From positions 1 through 15,555 of the forward strand of contig JANTGN010000043.1 of assembly GCA_024762895.1 (NCBI GenBank): 15,555 bases of DNA, read 5' to 3'. This stretch comes from Thiotrichales bacterium. Lineage in GTDB: Bacteria; Pseudomonadota; Gammaproteobacteria; J044. The notes under the pieces are model-generated. The model was not told where the DNA came from and did no database searches. It was given only the letters and a program-made list of their open reading frames with translations. A program made the position numbers and the translations under genes. Below are positions 1 through 5,898 of the stretch, in pieces (the stretch's first letter is position 1; every line of letters begins with the position of its first letter).

Positions 1-1043
1 CCCTTGTGGGTGGGTTCCTTGCCGGCTAGTTCTTCTTCGATGTTATGCACAATGGCGGTGACCATGGATTCGATCATGTAACCGGTCTTGGGTGCGCCGG
101 TGGGAACCGGGGTCGCTTCAACGGGAGGTATGGCCACACAGACGCCGGCCGAATAGATGTTCGGATACTTCTGATTGCGTTGCTTCTCGTCAATCATGAC
201 AAAGCCACGAGGATTGCACAGACCTTCGACTGCGGCGACGGCATCGACACCTTTGAACGCAGGTAGCATCATATTGAATTTAAACTCGATCTCATGATCC
301 TTGATCTTTTCACCCTGAGCGTTGTATTCCTCGACGAACATCTTGCCGTCTTCGATCTTGGTGGTCTTGGCATTGGTGATCCACTTAATGTGGCGATTGC
401 GCATCTCCGATTCCAGCATGCCCTTGGAATCACCAACGCCACCAAGGCCTAGATGGCCAATATAGGGCTCTGAGGTGACGAAGGTCATGGGAACCTTGTC
501 GCGAATCTTGCGCTTGCGCAGATCGGTATCCACGATCATGGCGAATTCATAGGCCGGTCCAAAGCAACTGGCTAAGGGCATGGCACCGATCACAACATGA
601 CCAGGGTTTTCCACAAACTTTTCGTAATCGGCAAAGGCAGTTTCGGCATGATCAACGGTGCAGACTGAATGGGTGAATCCACCGGCAGGACCAGAGCCCT
701 CTACCTCTTCAAAGGCCAGACGTGGACCGGTGACGATGACCAGGTAGTCATAACTAACCGTGTCGTTGTTATCCAGGGTGAGTTTGTTAGACTCCGCATC
801 AATCTTGTCAACGGTGGCAGCAATAAAATTGATCCCCTTGCGTTCGAGATAAGGGCGAATGGGGAAGGTGATGTCATCACGGCTACGCCAGCCTACCGCA
901 ACCCAGGGGTTTGATGGGGTAAACTGAAAATACTCCTGGGAGTTGATGACTGTGACATCATGTTCATTACCCAGTGTTTCGCGCATTTCATAGGCCGCTG
1001 GCATACCACCGGTTCCTGCGCCGAGAATCACTATATGTGCCAT
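1..1043 (-). CDS. sqr: Sulfide:quinone oxidoreductase, C-terminus cut by window edge
   Basis: Flavoprotein that oxidises sulfide to sulfane sulfur or polysulfide and passes the electrons to membrane quinone. About 347 residues are visible; the C-terminus lies beyond position 1. The N-terminus MAHIVILGAGTGGMPAA is a Rossmann FAD-binding motif with no signal peptide, as expected for SQR and unlike exported flavocytochrome c sulfide dehydrogenase. Cys128 (in SVCTVDH) and Cys160 (in ASCFGPAYE) fall at the numbers of two of the three redox cysteines of A. ferrooxidans SQR (128, 160, 356, from memory). The third would lie outside the window. The segment PVPTGAPKTGYMIESMV (313-329) is typical of the family. 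The start is set by an AAGGAG ribosome site 9 nt upstream. The gene follows the FNR-like gene on the same strand after 172 bp that hold a candidate sigma-54 promoter, so it probably has its own promoter. Identification is confident; the SQR subtype is not assigned. Confidence 0.92.
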   Translation of the reverse strand, partial: MAHIVILGAGTGGMPAAYEMRETLGNEHDVTVINSQEYFQFTPSNPWVAVGWRSRDDITFPIRPYLERKGINFIAATVDKIDAESNKLTLDNNDTVSYDYLVIVTGPRLAFEEVEGSGPAGGFTHSVCTVDHAETAFADYEKFVENPGHVVIGAMPLASCFGPAYEFAMIVDTDLRKRKIRDKVPMTFVTSEPYIGHLGLGGVGDSKGMLESEMRNRHIKWITNAKTTKIEDGKMFVEEYNAQGEKIKDHEIEFKFNMMLPAFKGVDAVAAVEGLCNPRGFVMIDEKQRNQKYPNIYSAGVCVAIPPVEATPVPTGAPKTGYMIESMVTAIVHNIEEELAGKEPTHK

Positions 1044-1103
1044 TTCAGAGGACTCCTTGATTGGTTTGATTTATGGGTGGATTAGTTAACAGATAAATAA
1101 GTG

Positions 1104-1118
1104 GCAATAAATATGCCT
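1104..1118 (-). promoter_or_regulatory. Candidate sigma-54 (-24/-12) promoter of sqr
   Basis: The minus strand reads AGGCATATTTATTGC. The consensus is TGGCAC-N5-TTGC. The essential GG and GC doublets are exactly 10 nt apart, and 8 of the 10 consensus bases match (first T is A, last C of the -24 box is T). The predicted start site is near 1092, giving a leader of about 49 nt to the sqr ATG. Two palindromes lie upstream at enhancer distance. I found no better sigma-70 promoter in the gap; a TATACA at about 1131-1136 lacks a good -35 partner. This is a motif match by eye, so moderate confidence. Confidence 0.5.
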
Positions 1119-1168
1119 ATATCAAAAGTATTGTATAAACAAGAGGATGAGCAAGTCCATGTAGATGA

Positions 1169-1200
1169 TGTCATGACACAGGGGGTGCTCTGTCATGACA
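1169..1200. promoter_or_regulatory. Tandem palindromes, candidate activator binding sites for sqr
   Basis: Two identical perfect 10-bp palindromes, TGTCATGACA, occupy 1169-1178 and 1191-1200. Their centres are 22 bp apart, about two helical turns, so they face the same side of the DNA. Relative to the predicted sqr start near 1092 they are centred at about -81 and -103, the usual zone for sigma-54 enhancer-binding proteins. The repeats could also pair into one long hairpin, but no T-run follows on either strand, so an intrinsic terminator is unlikely. Confidence 0.5.
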
Positions 1201-1204
1201 GTAG

Positions 1205-1218
1205 TGACATGCCTGTCA
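1205..1218. promoter_or_regulatory. Third, looser TGTCA inverted repeat
   Basis: TGACA-TGCC-TGTCA is an inverted repeat built from the same TGTCA half-site as the two palindromes next to it. It overlaps the stop codon of the FNR-like gene and is centred 16 bp from the nearer palindrome. It could be a weaker third site for the same regulator. The spacing differs from the tight palindromes, so this is tentative. Confidence 0.3.
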
Positions 1219-1917
1219 GGTAGTGATTTTCACAAGTTGCTGCACAAGGTCTTTTTTTGGATTCAGCCGAATTGCACCCTGCTTTTCTTCCAGATAATTC
1301 TTTCGCTTCCAGTCCGCCAGGATGCGGCTCACCGTCTCGACGGTCAGGCCCAGTAATTCAGCCAGTTCCTGACGGGTGAGAGGCAGGGCGGTCCATCCCT
1401 CCATGCCGCTGTGTTCACACCAGGATACGATAAAACTGGCCAGCCGTTCATTGGCTTTTTTGGTACCTAGCTCGACCAGCAGGTCCTCTGTCTGTTTCAG
1501 TGCCTGTGCCCAGCGATGGAGTATGGCTTCATTGACGTGGGGATTGTCCCGGCAGACGCCTATCAGGTCAGACAGGCTTAGATGACAAACATGGGCCTCA
1601 TTGAGTGCAATGGCCGTGTGGTGATAGCGCGTATCCATCAGGCCTTCAAAACCAAAAATATCGCCGGTAGTCAGCAATCGTACGATCTGAGTGCGGCCGT
1701 TGGATAATTCCTTGACCAGTTTGACAACCCCGGACTTGATGGTGAAGGCAGCCTGGGGGCTGGTTCCCTCATGGTAAAAGACCTCGCCAGCCGAGTATGC
1801 AACTGTGTGTACAGGAAAGCTGATATTCCTGACCTCTTCGAGGCTAAAGCCAGCAAAGATACTGACCGATCTGATCGGGCAGTTGATACAGTCACTGATG
1901 GCTTCTTTTCTTGGCAT
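1216..1917 (-). CDS. FNR-family transcriptional regulator with three of four Fe-S cysteines
   Basis: A 233-residue CRP/FNR-family regulator with an N-terminal cysteine segment, a cyclic-nucleotide-like sensor domain (about 25-130), a dimer helix and a C-terminal helix-turn-helix (about 180-215). The recognition helix LTVETVSRILADW has the E..SR pattern of E. coli FNR (LTVETISRLL), so a TTGAT-N4-ATCAA target is predicted. E. coli FNR binds its [4Fe-4S] cluster through Cys20, 23, 29 and 122. Here Cys10, Cys13 and Cys110 match 20, 23 and 122, but Ser19 sits where Cys29 should be. Cys121 and Cys167 are also present. The cluster may be weaker, use another ligand, or be absent. The ATG has no clear ribosome site, and a TAG 27 nt upstream in frame excludes a longer form. 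It lies 17 bp after the haem protein gene, so translation is probably coupled to it. Confidence 0.88.
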   Translation of the reverse strand: MPRKEAISDCINCPIRSVSIFAGFSLEEVRNISFPVHTVAYSAGEVFYHEGTSPQAAFTIKSGVVKLVKELSNGRTQIVRLLTTGDIFGFEGLMDTRYHHTAIALNEAHVCHLSLSDLIGVCRDNPHVNEAILHRWAQALKQTEDLLVELGTKKANERLASFIVSWCEHSGMEGWTALPLTRQELAELLGLTVETVSRILADWKRKNYLEEKQGAIRLNPKKDLVQQLVKITT

Positions 1918-1934
1918 GGCGAGGCAGGTGTCAG

Positions 1935-2504
1935 TTACATTGGCTGGCTAACGGTAAAGGCACCACGGATATCACCTTTTTTAAAACCACGCGCCTGATC
2001 ATCAGGATACAGGCTATCCAGTTTAGCCTCAATCTTAGGATCAATCTTAGCACCGTGACATTTCAGGCAGACTTCCCCCGTGGGTATGGCCTTCATGTAA
2101 CGGAAGGATTTGTTTCCGTCGGCCTCGACAATTTCGGAAAATTCCAGTTTATTCGCGGGCTCACCGGCGGCCTTCCTCCTTTCAAAGGACTCCATGACCT
2201 TGGTTTCCCAGGCATCGGGTTTATTGCTTGAGTTTCGGGTCTTGAGGCTGGTGCGTGCCACTCTCCAGCCCTTTTCCATTGAGATATCTGATGCGATGGC
2301 CGGAGCTACCTCGTTGCAGACCTTTATCGCATTGGCAGGCCCACCGGCCTTCATCGCGGCCTGAAGTTCACCTTTTAATTTCATACCGAAGGCCTTGATC
2401 GTGGCGCGGCTCTCAGCGATGCGTTTTTCCGTGTCATCGGCGGCATGGGCAAAGGTCGATGCCATTGTAGCAGCGAGAGCAATTGCAATGATTGAATGTT
2501 TCAT
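1935..2504 (-). CDS. Secreted mono-haem c protein, Tll0287-like (DUF3365)
   Basis: A 189-residue protein with a signal peptide (hydrophobic 4-18, likely cleavage after AHA at 19-21) and one c-type haem site, CLKCH, at 146-150. It is therefore expected in the periplasm with one covalent haem. The overall pattern fits the Tll0287/DUF3365 family, a PAS-like haem c fold often seen as the sensory part of signalling proteins. Cys63 (in KVCNEVAPAI) is the conserved cysteine that I recall as an axial haem ligand in cyanobacterial Tll0287; that assignment is from memory. No kinase or other output domain is attached. The start is supported by GAGGA 8 nt upstream. It is the first gene before the FNR-like regulator, 17 bp away, suggesting a shared redox role. 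Whether it senses or carries electrons cannot be told from sequence. Confidence 0.85.
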   Translation of the reverse strand: MKHSIIAIALAATMASTFAHAADDTEKRIAESRATIKAFGMKLKGELQAAMKAGGPANAIKVCNEVAPAIASDISMEKGWRVARTSLKTRNSSNKPDAWETKVMESFERRKAAGEPANKLEFSEIVEADGNKSFRYMKAIPTGEVCLKCHGAKIDPKIEAKLDSLYPDDQARGFKKGDIRGAFTVSQPM

Positions 2505-2574
2505 AAGTTAAGTCCTCTGTTGTGGTAGTAAATATACTAACGAGGTATTTTGTTTATATTTATTTATAGATTCA

Positions 2575-2587
2575 GTGATTAAATCAC
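2575..2587. promoter_or_regulatory. Palindrome upstream of the haem protein-fnr operon
   Basis: GTGATT-A-AATCAC is a perfect 6-bp inverted repeat with a 1-nt centre, about 70-80 bp upstream of the haem protein start, in AT-rich DNA with several TATAAA-like -10 candidates (minus strand, 2563-2568 and 2553-2558). It resembles a CRP/FNR-type operator, but the spacing is one base shorter than TTGAT-N4-ATCAA. It could serve autoregulation by the FNR-like protein. Which -10 is used is unclear. Confidence 0.3.
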
Positions 2588-2677
2588 ATAGTCAGTATTT
2601 ACGAATCATATCAAATATTCGTACCGAGACTAGCCCTTCCATCTGGGATATGAATTATAGAAAAAATCTGGGACTAA

Positions 2678-2712
2678 ATATAAAAAGGGCTCATAAAGAG
2701 CCCTTTTTATAT
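2678..2712. terminator. Bidirectional intrinsic terminator after cydX
   Basis: A perfect 15-bp stem with a 5-nt loop: the GGGCTC/GAGCCC core is flanked by A5 on the left and T5 on the right, so a T-run follows the hairpin on either strand. It begins 15 nt past the cydX stop codon and should end the cydABX transcript. On this evidence the cyd operon is separate from the haem protein-fnr operon downstream on the same strand. Confidence 0.93.
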
Positions 2713-2727
2713 CATTTTCAGTGAAGA

Positions 2728-2847
2728 TTAATCTATGCTGCCACATTCCTCATCATCAAGGCAGGCCGTTGTTTCAAGCCATAGGGCATTGATAATACCT
2801 AGAGAAACAGCAAGAAGCACTCCAAGAATCCAGGCGAAATACCACAT
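2728..2847 (-). CDS. cydX: CydX, small subunit of cytochrome bd oxidase
   Basis: A 39-residue single-helix protein starting MWYFAWILGVLLAVSLGIIN, nearly the same opening as E. coli CydX (MWYFAWILG). CydX sits beside CydA and is needed for stable haem binding and activity of the bd oxidase. One membrane helix covers about 3-23. The tail is acidic and, unlike E. coli CydX as I remember it, carries two cysteines (Cys29 and Cys35). An AAGGAG ribosome site lies 7 nt upstream and overlaps the cydB stop codon, so it is translated right after cydB. The terminator follows immediately, making this the last gene of the operon. Confidence 0.95.
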   Translation of the reverse strand: MWYFAWILGVLLAVSLGIINALWLETTACLDDEECGSID

Positions 2848-2858
2848 AATCGTTCTCC

Positions 2859-4001
2859 TTAATAAAGTTCGTGGCTCTTGGCCTTAATGTCTTCGATCGT
2901 TACCTTTGCCCATAATGAACGGTAGCACCATAGAGTGTAACCAATCACAATAGGCAGGAAGATCACGGTTGCCCAGAACATGACGGTGAGTGTCAGATGG
3001 CTGGAGGACGCGTCCCAGAGCGTCAGGCTATGGGAAGGATGCGTACTTGAGGGCATCACAAAGGGGAACATGGATACGCCGGCAGTCATTATAACCCCGA
3101 CAATTGACAGCGAGCTGGATATAAAGGCCAGGCCGCCACGATCACGAATGGTGAAAAAGATGGCGCCAGCTACACCAATAAAGGCCAGCACTGGAGCAAC
3201 GATGGTCAGTGGATAGCTCTGGTAATTCTGCAACCAGGCGCCACTAACGATCTCTACTGTCTTTGCAGTCGGGTTAGGCAGGGAATCGGTTGCTGGCATG
3301 GAGACGATATGGAATCCATCGAAGCCGGCAAAAATCCATAGCCCGGCGGCTGCGAAGCTGACCACCAGCAGGCCACCAAAGAAAGTAGTCGCTTTCTTCA
3401 TTCGTTCCTTAATGACGCCGGTAGTCCTCGTATGCAGATAGACTGCGCCATGCATCGTCAGCATGGAGAGGCTGACGACTCCGGTCAGAAGTGCAAAAGG
3501 ATTCAGCAGTTCAAAGAAAGAGCCAGTGTACCAGGGGCGAAGATACTCATCATACTGAAAGGGAACACCCTGTAGAAGATTACCAAAGGCGACGCCAAAT
3601 ACGAGCGCAGGTACGAAGCCACCGATGAATAGACCCCAGTCCCACATATTTCTCCATCTGGGATCCTCAATCTTGCTTCGATAGTCAAAGCCTACCGGAC
3701 GGAAAAACAGGGCGAATAATACCAGCAACATGGCCACATAAAAGCCGGAAAAAGCAGCTGCATAGGTTGCAGGCCAGGCAGCAAAGATAGCGCCTCCAGC
3801 GGTAATAAACCAGACCTGGTTTCCATCCCAGTGCGGTGCGACGGCATTGATGATGACGCGACGTTCTTCATCATTTTTTCCGCCCCAGGGCAGCAAGACC
3901 CCGGCTCCCATGTCGAAGCCGTCGGTGATGGCAAACCCTATTAACAGGACGCCTACAAATAGCCACCAGATAAGTTTGAGTATTTCGTAATCAATAATCA
4001 T
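2859..4001 (-). CDS. cydB: Cytochrome bd ubiquinol oxidase subunit II
   Basis: A 380-residue polytopic membrane protein and partner of CydA in the quinol oxidase. It matches E. coli CydB (379 residues) almost throughout: IWWLFVGVLLIGFAITDGFD near the start, the APHWDGNQVWFITAGGAIFA segment (55-74), FFRPVGFDYRSKIEDPRWRN, and MFPFVMPSS near the end. About nine membrane helices are expected. CydB carries no haem of its own in the E. coli enzyme; it supports the dimer-like fold and the oxygen and proton paths. It starts 11 nt after the cydA stop codon and is followed by cydX, the usual order. Length and motifs suggest an intact, functional gene. Confidence 0.97.
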   Translation of the reverse strand: MIIDYEILKLIWWLFVGVLLIGFAITDGFDMGAGVLLPWGGKNDEERRVIINAVAPHWDGNQVWFITAGGAIFAAWPATYAAAFSGFYVAMLLVLFALFFRPVGFDYRSKIEDPRWRNMWDWGLFIGGFVPALVFGVAFGNLLQGVPFQYDEYLRPWYTGSFFELLNPFALLTGVVSLSMLTMHGAVYLHTRTTGVIKERMKKATTFFGGLLVVSFAAAGLWIFAGFDGFHIVSMPATDSLPNPTAKTVEIVSGAWLQNYQSYPLTIVAPVLAFIGVAGAIFFTIRDRGGLAFISSSLSIVGVIMTAGVSMFPFVMPSSTHPSHSLTLWDASSSHLTLTVMFWATVIFLPIVIGYTLWCYRSLWAKVTIEDIKAKSHELY

Positions 4002-4012
4002 GATGGGGCTCC

Positions 4013-5632
4013 TTAGATGCGATCGGATTCAACAGGACGGGCAAGCACAGGTTCACCGCCACCAGCACTACTATCATCGCTGCCTTGTTCAAAGTGATAG
4101 CGACCAGTATGCAAGCTGCTGGGTCCCTGGCGGCCAAACTTGAACATCAGGTACATCTCGATGACCAGTAACAGCGTATAAAAGCCAAGGAATCCGGCCA
4201 TGCTGAACCAGAGCTGACCAACAGTCAGGTTTGATGCTGCCATGTAGGTGGGGAGTACCTCACCAATCGCCCAGGGCTGACGACCAAACTCGGCTACGAA
4301 CCAGCCTAGCTCGATGGCAACCCAGGGTAGCGGTATGCCATAGAGTGCCAACTTCAGTAACCAGCGTTTTTTGTGTACGACACGCTTAGCGGTGTAATAG
4401 AAAGAAGCTGCAAATATGAACAACAGGGTGAAGCCAACGGCGACCATTATGCGGAAGGTCCAGAATAAAGGGGCCACCTGAGGTATGGAATCCTTGGTCG
4501 CCTTCTGGATCATTTCCTCCGTGGCATTGGGGATGTCGTCGGTATATCGCCTCAGAAGAAAACCATAGCCCAGATCTTCCTTGGCATTTTCAAAGCTTTC
4601 TTTTTCAAATTCTGTTGCTGTACCCGCACGAATTTTATCCAGGTATCCGGCAGCAATCATGCCTCTGCGTATCCGTCGCTCATGGTTCTCCAGCAGATCC
4701 TTCAGTCCCGGCACCTCTTCATCGAATGATCGTGTAGCGATGATACCCATGGCATAGGGGATCTTGATGGCGGCATGGGTCTCTTCAGCTTCCTGATCAG
4801 GAAATCCGATGACCGTAAAGGCCGCTGGGGCCTTTTCAGTTTCCCATTCGGCCTCGATAGCAGCCAGTTTGGTTTTCTGGACATCTCCCACCTCATAACC
4901 ACTTTCATCGCCCAGGACGATCACCGAGAGGATCGAGGCGAGGCCGAAACCGGCGGCAATGGCAAATGAGCGACGGGCGAAGCCCAGATCACGACCTTTG
5001 AGGATGTAGTAGGCGCTGATGCCGAGCACGAACATGGAGCCGGCTACATAACCGGCAGCCACGGTATGGATAAACTTCACCTGGGCAACCGGATTCAGGA
5101 TTACATCAGCAAAGCTTTGCATCTCCATGCGCATGGTCATGGGGTTAAAGTCCGAGCCTACGGGGTTTTGCATCCAGCCATTGGCGATCAGTATCCACAG
5201 CGCGGAAAGGTTGGTACCCAGGGCCATCAGGAAGGTCACCATGAGATGCTGTTTTTTGCTCAGTTTGTCCCAGCCAAAAAAGAATAGCCCTACAAAGGTG
5301 GATTCCAGGAAAAACGCCATCAGGCCTTCGATGGCCAGGGGGGCACCGAAGACATCACCAACATAGTGAGAGTAATAGGCCCAGTTAGTACCGAACTCGA
5401 ACTCCATCGTGAGTCCTGTCGTCACGCCCAGGGCAAAGTTAATACCAAACAATTTACCCCAGAACTTCACCATATCCTTGTAGACCTGTTTATTGGTCAT
5501 CACATAGAGCGACTCCATAATGACCAGGATCCAGGTCATGCCCAGTGTGAGTGGCACAAACAGGAAATGGTAAAGCGCTGTGGATGCAAACTGCCAGCGG
5601 GACAGCTCTATCACTTCTTCCGTTGGAAACAT
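4013..5632 (-). CDS. cydA: Cytochrome bd ubiquinol oxidase subunit I
   Basis: A 539-residue haem-bearing subunit of the bd oxidase, which oxidises quinol and reduces oxygen to water with high affinity and without pumping protons. Numbering runs three ahead of E. coli CydA. The haem ligands are present: His22 (His19, haem b595 in current structural assignments), His189 and Met396 (His186 and Met393, haem b558) and Glu448 (Glu445). Glu102 and Glu110 of the proton/oxygen channel are also kept, as is GRQPW (450-454). The quinol-binding Q loop is the long form found in E. coli, with DVQKTKLAAIEAEWE intact. The C-terminus runs somewhat past E. coli as a polar tail. GGGAG lies 7 nt before the ATG. 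It is the first gene of cydABX; the promoter region shared with cydDC holds an FNR box and a -10 element. Confidence 0.97.
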   Translation of the reverse strand: MFPTEEVIELSRWQFASTALYHFLFVPLTLGMTWILVIMESLYVMTNKQVYKDMVKFWGKLFGINFALGVTTGLTMEFEFGTNWAYYSHYVGDVFGAPLAIEGLMAFFLESTFVGLFFFGWDKLSKKQHLMVTFLMALGTNLSALWILIANGWMQNPVGSDFNPMTMRMEMQSFADVILNPVAQVKFIHTVAAGYVAGSMFVLGISAYYILKGRDLGFARRSFAIAAGFGLASILSVIVLGDESGYEVGDVQKTKLAAIEAEWETEKAPAAFTVIGFPDQEAEETHAAIKIPYAMGIIATRSFDEEVPGLKDLLENHERRIRRGMIAAGYLDKIRAGTATEFEKESFENAKEDLGYGFLLRRYTDDIPNATEEMIQKATKDSIPQVAPLFWTFRIMVAVGFTLLFIFAASFYYTAKRVVHKKRWLLKLALYGIPLPWVAIELGWFVAEFGRQPWAIGEVLPTYMAASNLTVGQLWFSMAGFLGFYTLLLVIEMYLMFKFGRQGPSSLHTGRYHFEQGSDDSSAGGGEPVLARPVESDRI

Positions 5633-5759
5633 CGATACACTCCCAATGTGTTGTTTAGATTGGTTTGTATGATTCGGGGGTTTCCAGCGTTGTAATCATG
5701 TCGCCCCGCATCAATCCGGAATTTTTCATAAACGCTAAACCCATATAAAGCATAGGGTT

Positions 5760-5787
5760 TTGTCGTTTTTTTATCAGACAGGATAAT
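5760..5787 (+). promoter_or_regulatory. Possible sigma-70 promoter of cydDC
   Basis: TTGTCG (5760-5765), a 16-nt spacer and GATAAT (5782-5787) form a fair sigma-70 promoter for the plus strand, with a start near 5794 and a leader of about 105 nt. It overlaps the predicted cydA -10 element on the other strand, so the two promoters would compete. A second candidate is the GATAAT at about 5874-5879, close to cydD, with a poor -35. The choice is not settled. Confidence 0.35.
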
Positions 5788-5788
5788 A
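5783..5788 (-). promoter_or_regulatory. Predicted -10 element of cydABX
   Basis: The minus strand reads TATTAT (5 of 6 to TATAAT), with a start site predicted near 5776 and a leader of about 144 nt to cydA. There is no clear -35 box. Instead an FNR box is centred about 42.5 bp upstream of the start, the class II activator position (-41.5), where FNR replaces the -35 contact. The offset of one base and the eye-based call limit confidence. Confidence 0.5.
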
Positions 5789-5811
5789 CAATTAGTATCT
5801 GTACCTATACA

Positions 5812-5825
5812 TTGAGAAATATCAA
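5812..5825. promoter_or_regulatory. FNR box between cydA and cydD
   Basis: TTGAG-AAAT-ATCAA matches the FNR consensus TTGAT-N4-ATCAA at 9 of 10 positions; read toward cydA the first half-site is a perfect TTGAT. It is centred at 5818.5, about -42.5 from the predicted cydA start, which suggests activation of cydABX when oxygen is low. Read toward cydD it would lie just downstream of the start near 5794, where it could repress. The FNR-like protein at 1216-1917 has the matching recognition helix, but a second FNR elsewhere in the genome could be the true partner. Confidence 0.65.
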
Positions 5826-5898
5826 GATTATTTACAGTTTCTCTGGCATTCTTAAGCGCTCGGTTAATCCTGCGATAATCTATTAGATTGATACGTTC

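Noticed and set aside
669..914. Plus-strand ORFs within the sqr region (45-266 and 669-914)
   Set aside because: They lie antisense to a continuous, well-conserved SQR reading frame and show no protein features of their own.
1..1043. Flavocytochrome c sulfide dehydrogenase flavoprotein instead of SQR
   Set aside because: There is no export signal peptide, no adjacent cytochrome subunit gene in view, and Cys128 and Cys160 match SQR numbering.
1057..1070. TTGATTGGTTTGAT as an FNR box in front of sqr
   Set aside because: The two TTGAT units are direct repeats, not inverted, and they overlap the ribosome site region.
1169..1200. Long hairpin formed by the two TGTCATGACA copies, as a terminator of the fnr operon
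   Set aside because: The arms pair because each is itself a palindrome, and no T-run follows on either strand. Two separate protein-binding sites explain the pattern better.
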